A stretch of 64,000 bases of DNA from Methylosinus sp. PW1. Lineage in GTDB: Bacteria; Pseudomonadota; Alphaproteobacteria; Rhizobiales; Beijerinckiaceae. The DNA is taken from positions 186,001 to 250,000 of the forward strand of contig NZ_JQNK01000008.1 in the NCBI RefSeq assembly GCF_000745215.1. The letters run 5' to 3'. The position numbers and the translations under genes were made by a program. Shown here piece after piece: positions 58,617 to 64,000 of the stretch. Below the pieces are notes generated by a model. The model was not told where the DNA came from, searched no databases, and saw only the letters and a program-made list of their open reading frames with translations. Position 1 is the first letter of the stretch; the number at the start of each line of letters is the position of its first letter.

Positions 58617-59285
58617 TCAGCCGACCATCATGTAGCCGAGGAAGCGTTGCGAATCGATCGGGTCATAGCCGAGGCGCGCACGCAGCTTTTTACGCAGCTT
58701 GCTCACATGGCTCTCGACGACATTCTCCTCGACCACATCGTCGAAGAGACCGTAGACCGCGTTGAAGATTTGCGACTTGGTCAGACGGCGTCCGCGATTC
58801 ATCACGAAATATTCGAGAATCCTGCGCTCGCGTCGCGGCAGGTTGAAGGGCTCTCCGCGCACCAGCGGATCGCGGCCGTCGAAGAACACCTGCATCGGCC
58901 CGACCACCGCGTGGTCGCGACGCGTCTCCGCACGGCGACGAATAGCGTAGACGCGCGCGAGAATCTCTTTCACGTGAATCGGCTTGCGGACGACGTCATC
59001 GACGCCGGCTGTGAACAGCCCGAGCGTCTGCTCGAGAGACGGCGCCTCGTTCATCGCGATGACGGGCGCCTGAGACCGCTTGCGAATGAGCTTCGGCAGC
59101 TCTTCGCGCTCCGGGCACTCCCCGATCAAAAAGGCCTCCACGGCGAGCATATCCGTCTCGACCGCGGAGTCGACCCAATCGATGAACTGCCCGGAACAGA
59201 ACCCCGCCGAGGAGATTCCCTCCTGGCCGAAGTGGCGCGCATACCCACTCGTCACCAGTTCACGCTCATCGACGATTATGAACAT
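58617..59285 (-). CDS. ftcR: FtcR/Rem-type flagellar transcriptional regulator
   Basis: A 222-residue OmpR-like protein with an N-terminal receiver-like domain and a C-terminal winged helix ([20 protein letters not shown], then [20 protein letters not shown] and [20 protein letters not shown]). It resembles the orphan activators FtcR (Brucella) and Rem (Sinorhizobium) of the flagellar cascade. The receiver is degenerate: IIVDE replaces the acidic pair and the phospho-acceptor strand reads [12 protein letters not shown] with no Asp; the Lys (VRKPIH) remains. ATG at 59285; a longer start at 59333 is unlikely. Confidence 0.9.
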   Translation of the reverse strand: MFIIVDERELVTSGYARHFGQEGISSAGFCSGQFIDWVDSAVETDMLAVEAFLIGECPEREELPKLIRKRSQAPVIAMNEAPSLEQTLGLFTAGVDDVVRKPIHVKEILARVYAIRRRAETRRDHAVVGPMQVFFDGRDPLVRGEPFNLPRRERRILEYFVMNRGRRLTKSQIFNAVYGLFDDVVEENVVESHVSKLRKKLRARLGYDPIDSQRFLGYMMVG

Positions 59286-59526
59286 TGCCGTCCCCTTGAC
59301 ATCTGTCTCGCCCTGGCAATCTGCGCGAATCACTATACGGACTACTTAGCCGCATCGATTCCGCGGCGTCAACGAAATAGTAACCAAATAAAGTAATGCT
59401 TTCTTTACCAGCCTGTGTCGCGACGCTCGTCGCGCGCCGCGACTCGTGCAAGCCACACGCAAGGCGGATCGGTCAGCCTATGTTCCGTCGAACATAGACG
59501 TCGAGCCAGATCCCGGGCCAGATCCA
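59286..59526. promoter_or_regulatory. Divergent promoter region ftcR / motE
   Basis: 241 bases between divergent genes with an AT-rich core at about 59330-59410 (TAACCAAATAAAGTAATGC). It is likely to hold both promoters, possibly with an FtcR site. No motif could be assigned. Confidence 0.45.
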
Positions 59527-60078
59527 ATGTCAAATTTGCGAAAGGCGCTTCCGCTCGTCGCCGCGGCGGCGTTCGTCTCATGCGCCTTCGCCGTCGGGGC
59601 GGAGCAGAAGAAGGCGGAGCCTGTCGTCAAGGAGGAGCCTCCCCGGGTGCGCGAGGCGCGCGCAGCGCCGCCGCCTCCCGATGCGCGGCAATATTGCGCC
59701 GATATAGCCGCCGCCGCCGGAGCCGCTCGCAATGCGCGGCAGGAGAAGGAGCTGCTGGATATAGAGCAGCGAATCGCCAAGCGCACTGCGGAGCTCGAAG
59801 CCAAGCGCGCGGAGCTGCAGGACGTGCTCGATCGCTACGACACGCTGCTGAAGCAGACCGACGAGCGGCTCGTCTCTATCTATGGACGCATGCGGCCGGA
59901 AGCAGCCGCCGCGCAATTCGCGAATATGGAGGAGGACATGGCGGCGGCCATGCTCATGCGGCTGCAGCCCAAACAGTCCAGCGCGATTCTCAATGAGATG
60001 GAGGCCTCCCGGGCCGTCGTGCTGACCAAGAAGGTCGCCGCTCTGTCGAGCCTCGTCGGCGCTGGAAAGAAGCAATGA
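59527..60078 (+). CDS. motE: Periplasmic motility chaperone MotE
   Basis: A 183-residue exported protein: signal peptide (MSNLRKALPLVAAAAFVSCA), a Pro/Ala-rich stretch, and a coiled coil (about 80-125, RQEKELLDIEQRIAKRTAEL) followed by the MgtE-N-like segment NMEEDMAAAMLMRLQPKQSS. In rhizobia MotE helps fold MotC in the periplasm. Its stop overlaps flgH (ATGA), as in the rhizobial motE-flgH-fliL-fliP order. Confidence 0.88.
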   Translation: MSNLRKALPLVAAAAFVSCAFAVGAEQKKAEPVVKEEPPRVREARAAPPPPDARQYCADIAAAAGAARNARQEKELLDIEQRIAKRTAELEAKRAELQDVLDRYDTLLKQTDERLVSIYGRMRPEAAAAQFANMEEDMAAAMLMRLQPKQSSAILNEMEASRAVVLTKKVAALSSLVGAGKKQ

Positions 60079-60800
60079 AGCGGCTGGCCATCGCGATCGG
60101 CTCGGCGCTGGCGCTCGCCGGATGCGCCACGGACCCGCGCGACATCGGGCGCGAGCCACATATGAGTCCCGTCGGCAGCGGCTTGTCAGCCTATGACGAT
60201 CAGCTGCCGACTGGCTCGGTGCGCCCACCCGCCCTCGGTCCGCAGATGCGGCTCGACGAGAACAGGGTCAATCTCTATCGCGATGTGCGCGCGATGACGG
60301 TCGGCGATGTCGTCACCGTGAACATTTCTATGGACGACAAGGCGGTGCTCGGCAATTCGACCGATCGCTCGCGCGATTCGAAGGTCAAGACGACGTGGTC
60401 GTTCCTGTTCGACTTCCTCGCTGGCGCGTCATCCGCTCCGCCGGAGCGCAAATGGACGGGCTCGGTCAATAATGATCTGCAGTCGAGCAGCTCGACGCAG
60501 GGGCAGGGGTCGATCAACCGCTCGGAGCAGATTCGGCTTTCGGTCGCCGCCGTCGTCACCGCGGTTCTGCCCAATGGCAATCTCATGCTGCGCGGGTCGC
60601 AGGAGATTCGCGTGAATTACGAGCTGCGCGTGCTGACGATCGCCGGCATCGCGCGGCCGCGCGACATCGGCAAGGACAATATGATTTCCTACGACAAGAT
60701 CGCCGAGGCGCGCGTCTCCTATGGCGGACGCGGGCGATTGACGGAGGTGCAGCAGCCCGCATGGGGCCAGCAGGCCTACGACATATTCGCGCCGTTCTGA
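60075..60800 (+). CDS. flgH: Flagellar L-ring lipoprotein FlgH
   Basis: A 241-residue lipoprotein with lipobox LAGC (AIAIGSALALAGCATDPRDI). FlgH signatures: NLYRDVRAMTVGDVVTVNIS, WTGSVNNDLQSSSSTQGQGS, NGNLMLRGSQEIRVNYELRV and the C-terminal WGQQAYDIFAPF. It forms the outer-membrane bushing of the basal body. Confidence 0.96.
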   Translation: MKRLAIAIGSALALAGCATDPRDIGREPHMSPVGSGLSAYDDQLPTGSVRPPALGPQMRLDENRVNLYRDVRAMTVGDVVTVNISMDDKAVLGNSTDRSRDSKVKTTWSFLFDFLAGASSAPPERKWTGSVNNDLQSSSSTQGQGSINRSEQIRLSVAAVVTAVLPNGNLMLRGSQEIRVNYELRVLTIAGIARPRDIGKDNMISYDKIAEARVSYGGRGRLTEVQQPAWGQQAYDIFAPF

Positions 60801-60819
60801 GACAGGAAGGGGAACGAAC

Positions 60820-61422
60820 GTGGCCGCGCCGTCTGGCACCACCACCGCCGCCGAAACGCATTCGTCGTCCTCCGGTCAGCTGGCGCTCGCGCTCATCGTC
60901 GCGACGGTTCTCGGCGCCGGAGGCGGGGGGTTCCTCGGTTTCACGCTGACCGGCGATCCGTCCACGGTCGCTAAGCCGGCCGAACCGGCGCCGGCCGAGA
61001 GCGCGGCGCCGAAAAAAAGCGCCGAGCCCGGCGATAAGGGACATGGCGCGCAGGGACATGGCGGGCAGGCGCATGGCGGACATGGCGCCGCCGCGCCCAG
61101 CGAAGGCGCGAAGGATGCGCCGCAGGCGAAGATGAAGCTCAAGGAGCTCGCGCCGATCGTCACCAATCTCGCCCTGCCAGAGACCGGATGGGTGCGCCTT
61201 CAGGCGTCGATCGTCTATGATTCCCAAGCCGTGCCGCAGCCGGACATATTGATCTCGCAAGTGACCGCGGACATCGTCGCCTTTTTGCGGACGATGACGC
61301 TTTCCTCGCTCGAGGGCTCGGATGGGCTGCGGCGCCTGCACGAGGATCTGACGGATCGGGCGGCGACACGTTCGGAAGGTCACATTCAGGAGGTCATCAT
61401 TCAAGCCCTGGTCGTTCAATGA
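60820..61422 (+). CDS. fliL: Flagellar basal body protein FliL with His-Gly linker
   Basis: A 200-residue protein from a GTG preceded by GGAAGGGG. One membrane helix (LALALIVATVLGAGGGGFLG), a periplasmic Ala/Pro/Lys linker containing KGHGAQGHGGQAHGGHGAAA, and the FliL core (ELAPIVTNLALPETGWVRLQ, LISQVTADIVAFLRTMTLSS). FliL stabilises the stator at the motor. The His-Gly stretch, coded by imperfect repeats of GGACATGGCG, is unusual. Confidence 0.93.
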   Translation: MAAPSGTTTAAETHSSSSGQLALALIVATVLGAGGGGFLGFTLTGDPSTVAKPAEPAPAESAAPKKSAEPGDKGHGAQGHGGQAHGGHGAAAPSEGAKDAPQAKMKLKELAPIVTNLALPETGWVRLQASIVYDSQAVPQPDILISQVTADIVAFLRTMTLSSLEGSDGLRRLHEDLTDRAATRSEGHIQEVIIQALVVQ

Positions 61423-62150
61423 AGCGCGCAGCCGCGATCCTTCTCCTCCTCCTTGCGCCGACCGCCGCTCTGGCGCAGGGGTTCGACCTCAACGCTCTGC
61501 TGCCCGCAGGAGGCGGCGCGGCCAGCGGTAGGATCGTGCAGATCCTCGTCCTGTTGACGGTCCTCTCCATCGCTCCGGGCCTGCTCATCATGGTGACGAG
61601 CTTCACCCGCTTCGCCATAGCGCTGTCGTTTCTGCGCAGCGGCTTGGGGCTGCAGAGCACGCCGGCCAATCTCGTGCTCATCAGCCTCGCTTTGTTCATG
61701 ACCTTCTATGTGATGGCGCCGACTTTCGACGCGGCCTGGAAGGACGGGCTGAAGCCGTTGATGGACAATAAGATCACCGAGGTGGAGGCGTTCGACAAAA
61801 TCTCGCAGCCGTTCCGCAAGTTCATGATCGCCAATGTGCGCGACAAGGACATCAAGCTGTTCGAGAATTTGACCAAGGACAAAGGGACGACCGGAGATTA
61901 TGAGAAGCTCGGCCTCCAGGTCCTCGCTCCCGCCTTTATGATCTCCGAGCTGCGCCGCGGCTTCGAGATCGGCTTTCTCATCGTGCTGCCCTTTCTCGTC
62001 ATCGACATGGTCGTCGCGGTGATCACAATGTCGATGGGCATGATGATGCTGCCCCCGACCGCCATCTCCCTGCCGATCAAAGTGCTGTTTTTCATTCTCA
62101 TCGACGGGTGGAATCTCCTCGTCGGCAGCCTCATCCGCTCCTACGGCTGA
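61419..62150 (+). CDS. fliP: Flagellar export gate protein FliP
   Basis: A 243-residue membrane protein with a cleavable signal (MKRAAAILLLLLAPTAALAQ) and four helices: ILVLLTVLSIAPGLLIMVTS, NLVLISLALFMTFYVMAPTF, IGFLIVLPFLVIDMVVAVIT and PTAISLPIKVLFFILIDGWN. Part of the FliPQR gate. The start overlaps the fliL stop. fliQ and fliR are about 6-8 kb upstream in the other flagellar run. Confidence 0.96.
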   Translation: MKRAAAILLLLLAPTAALAQGFDLNALLPAGGGAASGRIVQILVLLTVLSIAPGLLIMVTSFTRFAIALSFLRSGLGLQSTPANLVLISLALFMTFYVMAPTFDAAWKDGLKPLMDNKITEVEAFDKISQPFRKFMIANVRDKDIKLFENLTKDKGTTGDYEKLGLQVLAPAFMISELRRGFEIGFLIVLPFLVIDMVVAVITMSMGMMMLPPTAISLPIKVLFFILIDGWNLLVGSLIRSYG

Positions 62151-62172
62151 GGCGGCGTCCCCGGGAGCGCCA

Positions 62173-62189
62173 AGCCGCGCAGCGCGGCT
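62173..62189 (+). terminator. Short hairpin after fliP
   Basis: AGCCGCG / CGCGGCT, 7-bp perfect stem with a 3-base loop, about 22 bases after the fliP stop. A T-rich stretch only comes about 15 bases later. Confidence 0.45.
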
Positions 62190-62315
62190 CCAAATCCCTG
62201 TTAGCTCTTCATTAATCGCATTTTCTGCGATTTGTGGCGATCCTGCGCCCTGCGTGTAATATCCGATTGTCCGGCGCGGCCATGCGAGACCGCAGGCGCG
62301 CCGTCGACAGAGTTC

Positions 62316-62412
62316 TTCGGATAGGGCAGGGCGCCCAAGGCATGATGCCGCTTCCGTCGAGCCGGTGAGTTTCCGGGATGTCGCGTTCACCTCATCCAAG
62401 GATCGACGAGTC
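62316..62412 (+). promoter_or_regulatory. Flagellin mRNA leader motif, copy 1
   Basis: Contains TTCGGATAGGGC, a 30-base block at 62339-62368 (GGCATGATGCCGCTTCCGTC then GAGCCGGTGA) and TTCCGGGATG, followed by GGATCGACGAGTC directly before the ATG. The same elements in the same order precede the second flagellin gene. GGCATGATGCC can fold on itself. A likely post-transcriptional control element, with FlbT or FlaF as candidate binders. Confidence 0.7.
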
Positions 62413-63324
62413 ATGACCAGCATTTTGACCAACGCCTCCGCCATCACCGCTCTGCAATCGCTGCGCTCGGTTCAGTCGTCTCTCGCTTCCACCCAGAAGG
62501 AGATTTCGACGGGCCTGAAGATTTCCTCGGCTACCGACAACGCCTCGACTTGGTCGATCGCTCAGACGATGAAATCCGATCAGGGCGTTCTCTCGACGAT
62601 CAGCGACTCGCTGTCGGTCAGCTCGTCGGTGCTCAATGTCGCGAATGCGGCGGTGACCAACGCTATCTCGGTCATCAACAACATCAAATCCGCCGTCGCG
62701 CAGGCCGCTCAGCCTGGCGCTGATACGGCGAAGATCGGCACCAGCCTCACGGGCCTCAGCGATCAGCTCAAGAGCATCGTCAGCTCGGCGAATTTCAATG
62801 GCTTGAATCTGCTCGACGGCTCGCGCAGCACCTTCAATTCCATCGCGTCCTATAGCGACGGAGGCGGCACGGCGGCTTCGGCGCTCAACACGATCAATCT
62901 CAACGCGTCCGCTCTGATCGGCGGCGGCGGCGCTTCTCCGGCGGTCGCGGCCGGCGCGGGCCTGTTGGAGGCCGCTCAGGCCACCGGCGCGACGGCGGCG
63001 ACGAACTTCACGACTCTCTCCTCCGCCGACGTCGCCTCGAGCGCGACGATCACCGACACTCTGTCGAACGCCGACAAGGTGATCGCGGATCTGACTCAAT
63101 ATGCGTCGAAGATCGGCGCGACGCAGACCAGCGTCAACGGACAGGCCGCCTTCGTCAAGACGCTGAACGAGGGTCTGACCGCGGGCGTCAGCTCGCTGGT
63201 CGACGCCGACATGAACGAAGCTTCGACCCGCCTGCAGGCCTTGCAGACGCAGCAGCAGCTCGGCGTCCAGTCGCTGTCGATCGCCAATCAGAACAGCCAG
63301 ATCATCCTGCGCCTGTTCCAGTAA
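62413..63324 (+). CDS. fliC: Flagellin (first copy)
   Basis: A 303-residue flagellin. N-terminal D0/D1 (MTSILTNASAITALQSLRSV, then QSSLASTQKEISTGLKISSA) and C-terminal D1/D0 (NEASTRLQALQTQQQLGVQS, then LSIANQNSQIILRLFQ) are complete; the variable middle is short, Ser/Ala/Gly-rich. It is compact, similar to rhizobial flagellins. The ATG at 62413 directly follows the leader motif; an earlier in-frame ATG at 62365 lies inside it and is rejected. Confidence 0.96.
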   Translation: MTSILTNASAITALQSLRSVQSSLASTQKEISTGLKISSATDNASTWSIAQTMKSDQGVLSTISDSLSVSSSVLNVANAAVTNAISVINNIKSAVAQAAQPGADTAKIGTSLTGLSDQLKSIVSSANFNGLNLLDGSRSTFNSIASYSDGGGTAASALNTINLNASALIGGGGASPAVAAGAGLLEAAQATGATAATNFTTLSSADVASSATITDTLSNADKVIADLTQYASKIGATQTSVNGQAAFVKTLNEGLTAGVSSLVDADMNEASTRLQALQTQQQLGVQSLSIANQNSQIILRLFQ

Positions 63325-63355
63325 TACGCCGACGACTCACCTTTTTCGGCAAGAG

Positions 63356-63384
63356 GCCGCGCCCTTCGGGGCGCGGCTTTTTTT
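63356..63384 (+). terminator. Rho-independent terminator of the first flagellin gene
   Basis: Perfect 9-bp stem GCCGCGCCC / GGGCGCGGC with a TTCG tetraloop and a run of seven T, 31 bases after the stop. A classic strong terminator. Confidence 0.93.
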
Positions 63385-63552
63385 GTCGCCCGCGCGACGC
63401 AGACGCTTTGTCCGCTTAGACCTTTATTAAGGTTATCTAGTTAGGTTAACCACCGTGCAGGCTGTGCTGTAACCGTCGGGACCCGAACAGGTTTCGACGG
63501 GTCGTCGAGTGGACTGGCTCCCGCGATGTCGTGGCGCTCCGCCGATGACTGC

Positions 63553-63661
63553 TTCGGATAGGGCGTTTCCAGCCCAAAGGCATGATGCCGCTTCCGTCGA
63601 GCCGGTGAAATTCCGGGATGCCTTTCGTCACTAGTTTCACCCCAAAAGGGATCGATGAGTC
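63553..63661 (+). promoter_or_regulatory. Flagellin mRNA leader motif, copy 2
   Basis: Same elements as the first leader: TTCGGATAGGGC, the identical 30-base block at 63579-63608, TTCCGGGATG at 63611-63620, and AGGGATCGATGAGTC next to the ATG. The spacing between blocks differs by a few bases, so the shared blocks appear constrained. The region between the terminator and this leader (63385-63552) probably holds the promoter. Confidence 0.7.
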
Positions 63662-64000
63662 ATGTCCAGCATTCTCACTAACCCCTCGGCTATCACGGCC
63701 CTTCAGTCGCTGCGAGCGACGCAGCATGCGCTCGCGAGCACGCAGAAGGAAGTCTCGACGGGTCTCAAGATTTCGAGCGCCACCGACAACGCCTCGACCT
63801 GGTCGATCGCCGAGACGATGAAGTCCGATCAAGGCGTGCTGTCGACGATCGGCGATTCGATGACGGTGAGCTCATCGCTCCTGAACATTGCCCAGACCGC
63901 CGTCACCAATGCGATCTCGGTGCTCAACAATATCAAATCGGCGGTCGCGCAGGCGGCGCAGCCCGGCGCTGACACGGCGAAGATCGGCACGAGCCTGACC
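63662..64000 (+). CDS. fliC: Flagellin (second copy), 3' end outside window
   Basis: The first 113 codons of a flagellin highly similar to the upstream copy: MSSILTNPSAITALQSLRAT, QHALASTQKEVSTGLKISSA, TDNASTWSIAETMKSDQGVL. The frame is open at the window end. It differs from the first copy mainly at conservative positions, which indicates a tandem duplication with functional retention. It follows its own leader motif and has the upstream terminator between, so it is a separate transcription unit. Confidence 0.95.
   Translation, partial: MSSILTNPSAITALQSLRATQHALASTQKEVSTGLKISSATDNASTWSIAETMKSDQGVLSTIGDSMTVSSSLLNIAQTAVTNAISVLNNIKSAVAQAAQPGADTAKIGTSLT

Overview
The window is GC-rich chromosomal DNA from an alphaproteobacterium, most likely of the order Hyphomicrobiales (Rhizobiales). 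The clade-specific gene set supports this: flaF-flbT beside flgL, an orphan FtcR/Rem-type flagellar regulator, MotE, a rhizobial-type che operon ending in cheY2-cheD, DUF1150, and palindromic repeats of the kind found in rhizobial genomes. A methylotroph or methanotroph of the Methylocystaceae would fit, but nothing here proves it. No tRNA, rRNA, CRISPR array, insertion sequence or prophage was seen.

Layout. 1-6.1 kb: the 3'-truncated end of a GGDEF gene, a LysR regulator facing an acetoacetate gene group (acetoacetyl-CoA synthetase, a VOC protein, acetoacetate decarboxylase), and a tiny exported poly-histidine peptide. 6.2-16.8 kb: housekeeping and envelope genes, namely a response regulator with an HWE kinase, ftsY-yciB, a DsbA-like thiol oxidoreductase, small VOC and ABM enzymes, an EEP-family phosphodiesterase, an L,D-transpeptidase, xerD and an alpha/beta hydrolase. 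17.1-22.4 kb: sucD-sucA-sucB without the usual mdh, sucC or lpd. 22.5-28.1 kb: DUF1150, two unknown helical proteins, a Rieske protein, a glutamine amidotransferase, an isolated phage-tail-like protein and PBP1A. 28.4-36.4 kb: dnaN, a cupin-like exported protein, a BON/OmpA-like membrane protein, envC-ctpA and ccmC-ccmD-ccmG.

36.5-48.3 kb is the chemotaxis block. A chemoreceptor gene on the + strand is followed by a leftward operon: mcp-cheW-STAS-cheY1-cheA-cheR-cheB-cheY2-cheD and a CheT-position gene. A PilZ gene lies upstream. 48.5-64 kb is flagellar: flgE-flgK-flgL-flaF-flbT-flgD-fliQ-flhA-fliR with four small accessory genes, the convergent regulator ftcR, then motE-flgH-fliL-fliP and two tandem flagellin genes (the second cut by the window end).

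How the genes work together. The last 27 kb encodes sensing (receptors, CheA, CheW), adaptation (CheR, CheB, CheD), output (two CheYs) and a large part of the motor, export gate, hook and filament. FlaF and FlbT probably control flagellin translation; both flagellin genes carry the same leader motif just upstream of the start codon. The most notable signals are the exported poly-His peptide, the duplicated flagellin leader, the two-CheY/STAS/CheT arrangement, the split suc locus and the pair of unknown coiled-coil proteins at 22.9-23.9 kb.
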